DNA of 64,000 bases, from contig JADJDU010000030.1 of NCBI GenBank assembly GCA_016702505.1, positions 310,001 through 374,000 on the forward strand, written 5' to 3'. The stretch is from Microthrixaceae bacterium. Lineage in GTDB: Bacteria; Actinomycetota; Acidimicrobiia; Acidimicrobiales; Iamiaceae. The notes under the pieces were generated by a model. That model saw only the letters and a list, made by a program, of their open reading frames with translations. It made no database searches and was not told the DNA's origin. Shown here one piece after another: positions 42,408 to 52,025 of the stretch. The translations under genes and the position numbers were made by a program. Numbering within the stretch: position 1 is the stretch's first letter; every line of letters begins with the position of its first letter.

Positions 42408-45400
42408 GTGAGGGGGTTTCTCGACATTCCCGAGGCGCTGTGGGTCGCCCAAAACGAATTGGCGTTCGCGTTCGCTGACCGGTTCCCGGTCAGCCCGGGC
42501 CACACGCTCGTCGTCACCCGCCGGCTGGTATCGGACTGGTGGGCGGCTACGCCGACCGAGAAGCTGGCGGTGCTCGAACTCATCGAGAAGGTCAAGGCCC
42601 AACTCGATGAGTCGCACCATCCGGACGGCTACAACATCGGCTTCAACGCTGGCCAGGCAGCGGGACAGACCGTGTTCCACCTTCACGTACACGTGATTCC
42701 CCGCTACCAGGGCGACATGGAGGATCCCCGGGGCGGTGTCCGCCACGTCATCCCCCACCGCGGCAACTACCTGAGACGTACGGCCTCGCAGGCTCCTGGC
42801 CCTGATACGGCCACGGCCCCGCCAGCGTCGTCGTCGTCGCCGCCGTCGCCGTCGCCGCATCCTCGGCTGGTCACCCCGTCGGAAGGTCAGATGCGCGTCG
42901 AACTGGTTCGAAGCCTGGCCCGGACCGACTTCGACCGGATCGACCTGCTGGTGAGCTTCCTCATGCGCTCGGGCGTGGATCTCCTCGCCGCCCACGTGGA
43001 TGAGGCGCTGGCTCGTGGAGTTCGGATCAGGGTTCTCACCACCGACTATCTGCACATCACCGACCCCGCAGCCCTGGGCTTCTTCCTCGACCGGGTTGGG
43101 ACCACCCCCGAAGGCGGGGCCCTCGACGTGAAGGTGTTCTCCGATGCCGCCACCAACTTCCATCCCAAGGCCTACCTCTTCTCGTCATCGCGCTCGGCCG
43201 AGGGGGTCGCTCTGGTCGGGAGCAGCAACCTGAGCCGATCCGGTCTGGAGCTCGGGATCGAGTGGAACCTGATGGTTCAACGCATCGACGCGCTCCATGA
43301 CGAGTTCGAGTCGCTGTGGTCGGACCCAAGAGCTACCACCGTGACCACCGACTGGCTGCGGTCCTATGACCAGCGGCGACTCCTCTCACCCAGGTTTTGG
43401 ACCGAAGCCGCGTCCCCGGTGCCACCACCCGAACCTGGCGAACGCTCCGGTCAGGGCGGGTCGGACAGCGCGGACGGGCCGGACGGACCGGGCGGACTGG
43501 ACGGGCGGGGCCGACCGGACGGGCTGGGCGACAGCCCCGGGTTGGTCGCCACTTCGCCCGACGCCACCGGCGTCTTGCCGACATCGGGTTCAGGCTCCTC
43601 ACCACGTCCGACTGCGGTGCAGGCCGAAGCCCTAGCCGCGCTCACCGCCACCCGGATCGAGGGGAACACCGCCGGGCTGGTGGTGCTGGCTACCGGCCTG
43701 GGCAAAACCTGGCTGGCGGCATTCGACTCGACCCGCCCCGAGTTCAGACGGACGCTGTTCGTCGCCCACCGAAAAGAGATCCTCCTTCAAGCCCGAGACG
43801 TCTATCGCCGGATCATGCCCACCCGTTCCCTGACCCTGTTCGCCGGGGAGGAGCAGGACATGAGCGGCGATGTGGTGTTCGCCAGCATCCAGTCACTCCA
43901 CCGCCACCTCGAAGGGATCGATGCCGGGGCCTTCGATTACGTGGTCGTAGACGAGTTCCACCACGCCGAGGCTCCCACCTACCGACGAACCATCGGGCAT
44001 CTCCGACCCCGGTTCCTGCTCGGGCTCACCGCCACGCCCGATCGCACCGATTCCGCCGACCTCATGGCGCTGTGTTCGGACAACCTGGTCTACGAATGCG
44101 GACTGACCGAAGGCATCCGCCGGAACCTCCTCAGCCCATTCATCTACCGCGCCATCCGTGACGTGGCGGACTACGAGCAGATCCCCTGGCGGAGCCAACG
44201 GTTCGATCCGGCCGAGTTGACCGTCCAACTCGAGACCGAGCAGCGGGCCCGACAGGTCTACGACGAATGGGTCAAGCTTGGCGGTAACAGTCGCCGTGCC
44301 ATCGGCTTCTGTTGCTCGATCACCCACGCCCAGTACATGGCCGACTTCTACAGCGCGCACGGGGTGGATGCCCTGGCCGTGCATTCCGGGCCCGACTCGG
44401 CTCCGCGAGCCGAGACCCTGGAGCGGTTCCGCGCCGGTCAGATCCGGGTGCTGTTCACCGTCGACCTGTTCAACGAGGGGGTGGACATCCCCGACCTCGA
44501 CGTGGTGATGCTGCTGCGCCCGACCGAGTCGCCGGTGGTCTTCCTCCAACAGATCGGCCGAGGACTGCGTCGCTCTCCGGGTAAAGAGCGCCTGGACGTG
44601 GTCGACCTGGTGGGCAACCACCGCTCCTTCCTCGTCAAGGCCCATCTGTTGGCAGCACTGGTCGGCGCTCGGCCGGCCACCAACCGCGAAGCGGTGGAGG
44701 TGTTGGGTTCAGACATGACCACCCTGCCCGAGGGGTGTTCGATCATCGTCGACACCGAGGTGGTCGAAATGTTGCGGGCCCTGACCGCCCCGGACCGTCG
44801 CCAGGACCGTCTCCGAGCCACACTCGACGCCTGGCGCTCCCTGCACGGCGACCGTCGCCCCACAGCTCTCGAACTGTCGCTCGCCACCGGCACGGCCCAT
44901 GAGCTGAAATCAATGGGCGGCTGGTTCGGTGGCCTCGGCGCCCTCGGCGAGCTGTCGGGTGAGGAGGCAGCGGTCCTGGCCGCAGTACCGGACCTGCTCG
45001 CCTACGTGGAGCATGGCAGTTACACGAAGTGCTTCAAACTGATCACCCTCCGGGTCCTCACCGACAACGACTCGCTGCGCGACGGCATGGATCTTGCCGA
45101 CCTCGCCCTGGCTTCGCGCTGGGCGATCGACCGTGACGCACGGCTCCGCCAGGACCTGACCGATGCCGCCTTCGCCACTCCGCTCCGGCCGACCGCGGCC
45201 GAGTGGCAGGCCTACTGGCGCAAGAACCCGATAGCGGCACTGACCCGCACCCCCCAGGGCCGTGAGGAGCCGTTCTTCTCACTTCACGAAGACCGTCTCA
45301 CCCTCGTGTCCCAGGTGCCGGACCACCTGTGGCCGACCCTCACCGCCATGATCACCGAGCTGGTCGATTACCGCCTCCACCGATACCTGGAGTCCCGCTC

Positions 45401-45920
45401 CACCCGCCGCCCAGGAGAACAACGCAAACCCCTGGACCCCTCCGGAACCCCACTGGACGCCACATTCACCCTTGAAGATGTGGACGGCATCCCTACGGCG
45501 GTCTACTTCGGATCAGCCGGCGGAAGTGCCTCGAGTCGTTCAGCTCGAAACACGGATTACGTGGCCGGAGTCGACGTGGTCCTTGCGCGAATGCGTGACC
45601 TGGACATCGTGATCGAGGACGCATACGTGGACAGCACCACGGTCTCCGCGCTCACGTTGACCGACCGCAGACTCAGCCCCCACGATGGCGCCAGCTACCC
45701 GATCCAACTTCGCGATGTGGAGGATCTGGCCGCGCTGCGGAGGGCGCTGCTGCGCTCGATGGCCCGGGTCGGACAGCCGCCGGGAACAACCTCGAGCGGC
45801 AACAGCCGTAAGGCGATGCGCCTCGTCATCTCCGGGGCCTCGACTCACTCCCCACGCGAACTGGCCGACACCCTTGCGGGCCTCCCGCCTGAACCAGGTC
45901 TCGACGTAATGACCTCATGA
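42408..45920 (+). CDS. HIT domain fused to PLD nuclease, SF2 helicase and DUF3427-like region
   Basis: The 1170-residue protein begins with a full HIT domain (residues 1-125: GFLDIPEALWVAQNELAFAF, then HLHVHVIPRY near 91 with the histidine triad). A Pro/Ser linker leads to a PLD nuclease (residues 150-320) with FHPKAYLFS near 251 and GSSNLSRSG near 266. A second, Gly/Asp-rich collagen-like linker (344-380) precedes the helicase: ATGLGKTW near 428, VDEFHHAE near 514, GLTATPDRTD near 538, NEGVDIPDLD and QQIGRGLRRSPG near 690-725. The last 400 residues parallel the DUF3427-like part of the upstream paralogue. HIT enzymes hydrolyse or transfer nucleotides, so the fusion may sense or process a nucleotide. 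All visible motifs are intact. Confidence 0.85.
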   Translation: MRGFLDIPEALWVAQNELAFAFADRFPVSPGHTLVVTRRLVSDWWAATPTEKLAVLELIEKVKAQLDESHHPDGYNIGFNAGQAAGQTVFHLHVHVIPRYQGDMEDPRGGVRHVIPHRGNYLRRTASQAPGPDTATAPPASSSSPPSPSPHPRLVTPSEGQMRVELVRSLARTDFDRIDLLVSFLMRSGVDLLAAHVDEALARGVRIRVLTTDYLHITDPAALGFFLDRVGTTPEGGALDVKVFSDAATNFHPKAYLFSSSRSAEGVALVGSSNLSRSGLELGIEWNLMVQRIDALHDEFESLWSDPRATTVTTDWLRSYDQRRLLSPRFWTEAASPVPPPEPGERSGQGGSDSADGPDGPGGLDGRGRPDGLGDSPGLVATSPDATGVLPTSGSGSSPRPTAVQAEALAALTATRIEGNTAGLVVLATGLGKTWLAAFDSTRPEFRRTLFVAHRKEILLQARDVYRRIMPTRSLTLFAGEEQDMSGDVVFASIQSLHRHLEGIDAGAFDYVVVDEFHHAEAPTYRRTIGHLRPRFLLGLTATPDRTDSADLMALCSDNLVYECGLTEGIRRNLLSPFIYRAIRDVADYEQIPWRSQRFDPAELTVQLETEQRARQVYDEWVKLGGNSRRAIGFCCSITHAQYMADFYSAHGVDALAVHSGPDSAPRAETLERFRAGQIRVLFTVDLFNEGVDIPDLDVVMLLRPTESPVVFLQQIGRGLRRSPGKERLDVVDLVGNHRSFLVKAHLLAALVGARPATNREAVEVLGSDMTTLPEGCSIIVDTEVVEMLRALTAPDRRQDRLRATLDAWRSLHGDRRPTALELSLATGTAHELKSMGGWFGGLGALGELSGEEAAVLAAVPDLLAYVEHGSYTKCFKLITLRVLTDNDSLRDGMDLADLALASRWAIDRDARLRQDLTDAAFATPLRPTAAEWQAYWRKNPIAALTRTPQGREEPFFSLHEDRLTLVSQVPDHLWPTLTAMITELVDYRLHRYLESRSTRRPGEQRKPLDPSGTPLDATFTLEDVDGIPTAVYFGSAGGSASSRSARNTDYVAGVDVVLARMRDLDIVIEDAYVDSTTVSALTLTDRRLSPHDGASYPIQLRDVEDLAALRRALLRSMARVGQPPGTTSSGNSRKAMRLVISGASTHSPRELADTLAGLPPEPGLDVMTS

Positions 45921-46043
45921 CGGCCGAACTTGGGCGTCACTGGCTAGCTCTTGTCGGCGGCTGCATGCCCACGATGGGTCGCCTTTTAGCCACTGTTGGT
46001 GACTCTGCCGATTTTTTATGGCTGGCTCTGTAATTCCACCGCT

Positions 46044-47409
46044 TTTTGTCACTGGGGGTGGGGATCATGGGGTCATGGACCACTTCGACCACGAGCGCCG
46101 CGATCCCGACGGGTGGAGTCCGGGCCACATCGACTGGGGCACGGGCCATGAACGCGCCAGCGATGAGGTCGGGAAGAAGGCTGCCCCGGGCCATGGGCGG
46201 GTTTGTGGGACCGGGGTGAGCGCGCCACCGGTCCCGTCCGAGGGCTGGCAGCTGACCTGGTCGAGGCACTCGACACCCTGGCCGGGCCCGAAGGTCTCGA
46301 CGACGACACGCTGAGCGAAACGGTGATCGAACTGATGCGGTTCCGGTCCCTCCTCGACGCGAAGGCCGCCAGCTTCGTGGCCCGCTGGGACGCACGTGTT
46401 GTGGGCCAACGACGGATCCAAAGCCCCCGGAGCCCGACTCGCCCGAGACGTCGGCTGTCGCCGCCAAACAACCAACCGCGCCGTGCACACCGCCCGCTCC
46501 ACCCGTTCCATGCCCCTGGTGTCAGCCGCATGGCAGACCGGGGACATCTCAACGGACCACGTCGAACGACTCACCCGCGCCGCTACCCCCCGAACGGGCC
46601 GCCGACTTCACCGCCGTAGAAGAACACCTCGTAACCGTCGCCACCACCGCCGACTGGACGACCTTCGAACGAACCGTCGCCATGTTCGAAACCGCATCCG
46701 ACGATGCCCACAACGACCCCACCAACCCCGATGACCTCGACCGACGAGACAAGAGAGAACGCTCCCACCGAAACGCCCGCGCCATCCAGATCGGCAACCG
46801 TTGGGAACTCCTCGGCAGCCTCGACAAGGTGTCAGGCCAGATCGTCGCCGACACCTGGGAACGCATCAACCACGAACTGTGGGAAGCCGACCTAGCCACC
46901 GCCCGCACCCAACTCGGCCCCGACGCCGATCCCACCGAGGTCGTGCGCACCGCACAACAGATCCGCACCGCCGCCCAACGCAACGCCGACGCCCTGGTCG
47001 AAATGGCCACCCCGCGCCGCCACCACTCCGACAGATGGCCAACGACCCCGACCTCTCATCACCGTGATCGTGTCAGCCGGTGAACTGTTCGGCCCGATAC
47101 GAGAGACCTTCAACGGCCTTGTCTCAACCGCCTCGAAATCGCCAAACTCCTCTTCCAAGCCGACTTCGAACGGATCGTGTTCTCCCCCACCGCTCAACCC
47201 GTCAACATCACCAGCCCCCAACGATTCTTCACCGGCGGATGGCGACGAGCGGTCGAAATCAGAGACCGCCACTGCCAGCACCCCACCTGCGACGTACCAG
47301 CCGAGTACTGCCACGTCGACCACATCACCGAACACACCGACGGCGGCACCACCAGCATCGACAACGGCCGCCTCCTATGCCCCCGCCACAACCACCAACG
47401 CCCCGGCCG
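46044..47409 (+). repeat. 1.37-kb direct repeat, copy 1
   Basis: Nearly identical to 55788-57155 (copy 2). Identity starts at TTTTGTCACTGGGGG and ends at CCCCGGCCG. Five short indels and about ten substitutions separate the copies by eye. The copies are in the same orientation and enclose 47410-55787. Confidence 0.93.
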
Positions 47410-47473
47410 CAGACCACCAGCCGCCCGAAGGTCAGCCGCCAACCCCGACGACGACCCTGACCAACCCGGGTGA
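46075..47473 (+). pseudogene. DUF222/13E12-type HNH endonuclease, broken copy
   Basis: This is the damaged sister of the gene at 55819. Compared with that copy it has: one G lost near 46199-46201, CG lost near 46394-46398, one C gained at 46586-46591, one C gained at 47010-47013, and one C lost near 47122-47124. Each changes the frame, so no full product can be made. The HNH end (CQHPTCDVPAEYCHVDHITEH) is still readable. The 3' end differs from copy 2 after 47409. Four of the five indels lie in single-base runs, so long-read sequencing error is an alternative to true decay. Confidence 0.88.
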
Positions 47474-47745
47474 GTGCAACCGCTGCCACAGGAAGGATCG
47501 GCAACCCAGCCCGATGGAACGTCAATGCCCCTTCAGCGCACGGTTGGAGTGATCATTACTCCGCTCAAGGTCGAGCGACCGACCCCGCGCACGACGTCGG
47601 TCGAAGCAGGCCACCGGCTCCGGCCACGGCCACTGCCACCCCAGTCCCCACCCCAGAGCCGGCACCGATCAACAGGCGACGCCGTGGTGATCCCTTCGGT
47701 CATAGTTCACTTTTCCCCACAGTGTGCGTGCCGCCCGATCTGGTT
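47410..47745. other. Intergenic stretch without recognisable genes
   Basis: After the divergent 3' tail of DUF222 copy 1 (to 47473) I see no convincing coding region, RNA or strong hairpin. Base composition is somewhat less GC-biased near 47690-47730 (TTCACTTTTCCCC). The minus-strand lipoprotein gene ends at 47746. Confidence 0.5.
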
Positions 47746-50700
47746 TCAGGTCCCTTTCCGATCAAAGCGGAAGGCACCGCCTGAAGCGTCGCGTGAATGA
47801 ACGATCAACAGTGCATCGGTTCCACCTCCGACGGCAGCCGCGACGGTCTCGTCGGGCGAATCGCAGGTGGGGATCGGAACCGCGACCTCGTCGTCGACGA
47901 CCTGAATGACGGTCACGCACAGGTTGGAAGCAGAAGACGATTCCAAGGTCACCGTCTCATAGTCGGCGCCCCCTTCAATTGGCAGGGTCGCCACGTCCCC
48001 CAGCCCTGACAGTTCACCGCGCCACGACGCCGTGAGATCGTCGACCTGAGGATCGGCGTCCACGAATACCGCCATATCGACGACACGGGTTCTGCCGGCG
48101 ACCGAATTGTCCTCGAGGACGACCTCATAGGTACCCGCGTCTGGCACCCAGACATAGGCCTCCCCCGAGTGGGGCGAGTCGTTGTCATCGAGCAACGGGG
48201 TGGAGTCGCCGCATAGACCGACCACGGCGGAACCACCGCCGGGGCCGCCGATGTTGGCGCTGTAGTCGACACCGGCCGGGCACTCCAGGACCAATGTGAT
48301 CACCGACCCGGCGGGTACCTGCACATCGCCACGCAACGTCAGCTCGGAGTCGGCTGGCGGGCTCGGATCAGAAATGGGGGCGAGCTTGCCCTTCAGGCGA
48401 AGTGCCGGCCTGCCTGTCGTCGGCTCGGCTCCGCCGGACCTTGTCGTAGTCGGGCGATCGGGCGGCGCTTCGTCTGCCACCGACGGGGAATCGCTGCGTT
48501 GTTCCACAAGTTCGGTGTAGGCCTCGACGTAGTCGTCGCGCCCCGAGGCCACCAGGTCGAACGCACATGCGTCGATCTCGGGTGTGGTGGCCGCCCTTCC
48601 CATGGACTGGTGGCAGCGACGTCGAGCCTCTCGGAACTCGGTGGTCGCCAGCTTCTCGATGTCTCCGGGGTAGTCGCGGTCGGTGTAGGTGTCGGTCGAC
48701 TCACCGGCGCCGTAATCGAACAACGACGTTTGATCGGTTACACGCCACGAGTCCGCGAATCGACCATGAATCGCATCGGGATCGTTGGCGTTGACCTCGA
48801 CACCTTGGGCGGTTCGGACATCATCGAGCGGGTCACCGTTGGCGGAACCGAGCAGACCGACCATCTGTTTGGCCGTCGCCACCGGCGGCGTCACCTCCAC
48901 GAAGAATCCGTTTCTGAACTTGAGGCGAATCCCAGTGCCGTCGGCGGCGGTCAGGACCCAGTTACGACTGTCCTCGCGTGTCAGGGTCCACCCGCCCATG
49001 GTCCCGCCGGCCAGGTCGCCCCGTTCGCCGTTGTGTCGCACTTGAACCTCGTCAGGATCGGACAGGTAATCGGCAACGGTGAACGTGACCCGGTCATCAC
49101 CTAGGCGGACCGCCACCGAGGTGATGAGCGAATATCGGTCGGCGGCGGTCGCTGCCGGAGCGGTCCTGATCTGAACGTCGAAGTCGGGAGCGGAGGCCAG
49201 CACGAACTCCCCCGCCGCCATCAACTCGTAGGCGATCCCATCCATGGTGATCATGTGGGGATCGCCGTCACTTGACCCCTTGGGTCGCTTCGGTTTGCAG
49301 TGCTTCTTCTTGTCGAACTTCTCGGCCAACATCGTGACCATCCCGGCCTCGTGGGAAGCCGAGAAGCCGACGGCAACGTCGGTCGAGTTGAAGAACCTCA
49401 TGCCGCCGTAGTTTCCGTTGGGACAGGCGCACCGCGCCTCGTCGACGCACAAGACGATGTCCTCGTCGGAGCCGAGGACGATGTTCTCCCGATCGTTGGC
49501 CAGCGAGACGAGGTGGCGACCCTTGTTGCGCACCGTCACCACGTCCACTCCTGAACCGAACACATGCGCTTGCAGCGCGTGGGAGAAGTTGGACGGTCCG
49601 GAGAGGTTCGTTCCACCGAGGTTGATAGCACGACCCTTGTCGAAGTTCTCGTGCTTGCCTTCACCGAGCCCGGCCCATGGCATCGTCCACGACGGATGTT
49701 GATAGGCCTGAGTTCGGACAGTTCGCGTCGGCCATGCCAGCAAGAAGCGGGGAGAGTTGAGGCCCGCCTGAGCCAGGACAGTCTCGGTGGATCCCGATGC
49801 CCGCAGTGCGAGCTTTATCGAGGCGTAGGGGTCTAGCCCTTCCGCAGCGACTGCTTCCCACAATCCGGCGCCGCTGTAGCTGCGAGCGCTGAGCGGCGCT
49901 TCCCGAGCCGCGAACCAGGCCAGGAAGAACTCATCGGGCTGAACCTGCTTGCGGTAGTAGTCAAGGCCGGCGAAGTCGGCCCCGCCCTCTATCACCCATT
50001 GGGGTGAGGATGCATAGACGGTGGGCGCCCATTCGAACTGCACGCAGTGAAACAACTCGTGAGCGATGACGAACTTCGTGTAGCTCGGGCCTACCTCGCC
50101 AAGGTTGTCGTAGAGCGACGGGTAGAAGGTGATGAGGCAGCCCAGATCCTCCTGGCTGGCCGTGGCGTAGGCGTCCAGACCCTGTCCGGTGGTGAACGGT
50201 GTCGTCGAAAAGCTGAGTGTCAGGTTGGGCAACCCGACGTTGCCGAGACGAGTCCTCCACCCCTGGGCGATCTGGGCGACGAGGCCGGTGAAGAGCTTCT
50301 TTAGCTCCGCGTCAGGTTCGGCCGCGGCGGCGCTGACCGTGCCCGACGATGCGGCGGACCGGGAGAAGGACTGCCGAATCCCTGGCCCGGCTGGCGACGA
50401 GGTCGGGGGCACAGGGATCGACGACGGGCCCGGGATCGGGTCGAGCGGTGATTCCTCCATCGTGGTCGGCGTCGCCTCGCCATCGGTCGAGTCACCACTC
50501 AGGCCAGATCCCCATTCCGGTGGTAGCGGGATGGACGCATCTTCGGGCGTCACCGGGATTCCCGGACCGAACTGAGCCAGCACCTCAGCCACGCGGGACC
50601 GCTGCTCGGGCGTGAGGTCGCTCTTGAACTGCTCGACCAGGCCCAGTGCTCGCGTCGTTGACACCGGGCCAGGTTCGGTGAGCTCAGAGGTGGTCGCCCC

Positions 50701-51009
50701 CGGCATTTCGCCGAACGCCAGGTCGAACAGGTCCACCGCAACCTGAGCATCGAGACCGTCGGTGTCCTCCCTGAGCGCGACCTCCTCGGCGATGGTCGAT
50801 GGAACCCATTCGGGCTGCACGACGTCCTCGTACCCTTCCTCGCCGACGACCTGGCCGTCCAGAGCCACGTCGGATGCCGATGCTGGCGCGGTGTCCCCCG
50901 ACCGTGGGGTGGGCGCCGAGTCGTCCTTGGCATCACCCGAACTCGAACACCCCGAGGCCAGGAGCACCGTGGCCAGGAGCACTAGTAGCACTCGAGTGCC
51001 TCGCCTCAT
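47746..51009 (-). CDS. Large lipoprotein with HExxH metallopeptidase-like and von Willebrand type D-like parts
   Basis: The 1087-residue product has a signal peptide with lipobox LLASGC, so it is exported and lipid-anchored. Residues 25-230 are Pro/Ser/Thr/Asp-rich. Residues 240-420 hold VIAHELFHCVQF (HExxH) with EGGADF about 25 residues later, the spacing of gluzincin-type zinc peptidases. Residues 590-780 begin GDPHMITMDGIAYEL and contain strands such as DFDVQIRTAPA, the von Willebrand factor D pattern. The C-terminal 250 residues include two beta-sandwich-like units (VPAGSVITLVLECPAG...; a PPC-like segment). Paired cysteines fit an extracellular protein. A ribosome site AAAGGG precedes the ATG. 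It is not a family I know by name; adhesion or surface proteolysis is inferred. Confidence 0.75.
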   Translation of the reverse strand: MRRGTRVLLVLLATVLLASGCSSSGDAKDDSAPTPRSGDTAPASASDVALDGQVVGEEGYEDVVQPEWVPSTIAEEVALREDTDGLDAQVAVDLFDLAFGEMPGATTSELTEPGPVSTTRALGLVEQFKSDLTPEQRSRVAEVLAQFGPGIPVTPEDASIPLPPEWGSGLSGDSTDGEATPTTMEESPLDPIPGPSSIPVPPTSSPAGPGIRQSFSRSAASSGTVSAAAAEPDAELKKLFTGLVAQIAQGWRTRLGNVGLPNLTLSFSTTPFTTGQGLDAYATASQEDLGCLITFYPSLYDNLGEVGPSYTKFVIAHELFHCVQFEWAPTVYASSPQWVIEGGADFAGLDYYRKQVQPDEFFLAWFAAREAPLSARSYSGAGLWEAVAAEGLDPYASIKLALRASGSTETVLAQAGLNSPRFLLAWPTRTVRTQAYQHPSWTMPWAGLGEGKHENFDKGRAINLGGTNLSGPSNFSHALQAHVFGSGVDVVTVRNKGRHLVSLANDRENIVLGSDEDIVLCVDEARCACPNGNYGGMRFFNSTDVAVGFSASHEAGMVTMLAEKFDKKKHCKPKRPKGSSDGDPHMITMDGIAYELMAAGEFVLASAPDFDVQIRTAPAATAADRYSLITSVAVRLGDDRVTFTVADYLSDPDEVQVRHNGERGDLAGGTMGGWTLTREDSRNWVLTAADGTGIRLKFRNGFFVEVTPPVATAKQMVGLLGSANGDPLDDVRTAQGVEVNANDPDAIHGRFADSWRVTDQTSLFDYGAGESTDTYTDRDYPGDIEKLATTEFREARRRCHQSMGRAATTPEIDACAFDLVASGRDDYVEAYTELVEQRSDSPSVADEAPPDRPTTTRSGGAEPTTGRPALRLKGKLAPISDPSPPADSELTLRGDVQVPAGSVITLVLECPAGVDYSANIGGPGGGSAVVGLCGDSTPLLDDNDSPHSGEAYVWVPDAGTYEVVLEDNSVAGRTRVVDMAVFVDADPQVDDLTASWRGELSGLGDVATLPIEGGADYETVTLESSSASNLCVTVIQVVDDEVAVPIPTCDSPDETVAAAVGGGTDALLIVHSRDASGGAFRFDRKGT

Positions 51010-51156
51010 CGCTGCGCGCCCTTTCGATCCCGGGCGGTCCCAGCAGACTGAACTCGGCTACCCGGTCTCGAGGTGTCGGTTGGTCCGCCGTATCGATTCA
51101 TCGCAGCATCGTTGCATGAACTTCGAAGGGGTGTCGCCGGGGTGGGACCAGTCCGA

Positions 51157-51285
51157 CTCGGCGGGTTGGTCAGGTGATCGGTTCAATCCGACAGGTCAGG
51201 CTGTCGGCTCGGGTCGAGGTTCAGGTGTCGCACAACCCATCTCCCGGCAGGCCGGGCTTCGTCGATGAAACGAGCAAGACCGAGC
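51157..51285. repeat. Mosaic of two gene-end relics (PIN toxin 3' end, pirin 5' region)
   Basis: 51157-51213 is about 80% identical to 51611-51667, the 3' end of the intact vapC below; on the minus strand it still reads TCRIEPIT and a stop (51170-51196), against TCRIELIA in the intact toxin. 51216-51285 is about three-quarters identical to 53409-53478, the 5' end of the pirin gene. The two relics touch each other, so this is rearranged debris rather than a gene. Confidence 0.7.
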
Positions 51286-51298
51286 CGCCCCGCTCGGG

Positions 51299-51631
51299 TC
51301 AGCGGATTTGGCGGATCTCCTCGTTCTCTCCCCACGATTGATCGGCGGTCAGGACCGCCAACCCGAGTCGGTGCCCGAGGGCGAGGCAGAGGCGGTCACC
51401 GAGCGACAACCCCTCACCTCGACGCCAGCGCGTGGCCGCCCATTCAGCGTCGACCTCCAGTACCGGTTCGATCACCACGTCGTAGCTGGACAGAAGCCCC
51501 CGAACCAGAGACCAGTCCCCACCCGCCGCGATGACCTTCTGTGCCACCTCGGAGAGATTGGCGGTGCTACACGCGGCCCGCTGAGCTAGAGCAGCACAGG
51601 TTGGAAGCGGGTCGGTGGGTTCGTCAGGCGA
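51299..51631 (-). pseudogene. PIN-domain toxin lacking its N-terminus
   Basis: The readable part (from about 51600: CSTANLSEVAQKVIAAGGDW ... LSLGDRLCLALGHRLGLAVLTADQSW) matches the C-terminal two-thirds of a VapC PIN domain, with the Glu of LSEV, the Asp of GDRLCLALG and the Asp of TADQSW. The N-terminal strand with the first catalytic Asp is missing; the open frame instead runs into the 3' end of the neighbouring vapC and stops at 51632. No antitoxin gene precedes it. It cannot be an active toxin, and marks a replaced or recombined TA locus. Confidence 0.75.
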
Positions 51632-52025
51632 TCAGTTCGATCCGACAGGTCGGCCCCTCGGCTCTGGCCAAGCGCCCATCGAGCGTGATCAAGGTGGCAT
51701 CCAGCGCCTCCGCCAACGCCACGTAGGCGGCGTCCCAACCTCTCACGTTCTCCCTCAATTCCCAAGCCCGCGACAGCAATCCCCGGTGGCCATACCGCTC
51801 GCCTGGCCACATCCGCAGGTCTGCTACCGCCAGGGCGGCCGCGGTTGAATCCAGTGATCCTGACAGGAAGTCGCGCCGAATGAGGCTGAAGACTTCGATG
51901 TCGACCACGTGGGGGGCCGCCTGTTCGGAGTCCTGTCCCATACGAGTTCGAATCGACTCCGACCGAGGTGTGTCGACCAGCACCTCATACAGACAGGAGG
52001 CATCCACGATGATCACGTCGGCCAT
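51624..52025 (-). CDS. vapC: VapC-family PIN-domain toxin
   Basis: The 133-residue protein has the full set of PIN acidic residues: Asp8 in IIVDASCLYEVL, Glu in VVDIEVFSLIRRD near 43, Asp in RGWDAAYVALAEAL near 96, and Asp in LITLDGRLARA near 114. It should be a metal-dependent RNase held inactive by the RHH antitoxin encoded just upstream, whose 3' end overlaps this ATG by 13 bp. The 3' end of the gene is duplicated as a relic at 51157-51213. It is not closely related to the PIN toxin at 1818. Confidence 0.88.
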   Translation of the reverse strand: MADVIIVDASCLYEVLVDTPRSESIRTRMGQDSEQAAPHVVDIEVFSLIRRDFLSGSLDSTAAALAVADLRMWPGERYGHRGLLSRAWELRENVRGWDAAYVALAEALDATLITLDGRLARAEGPTCRIELIA

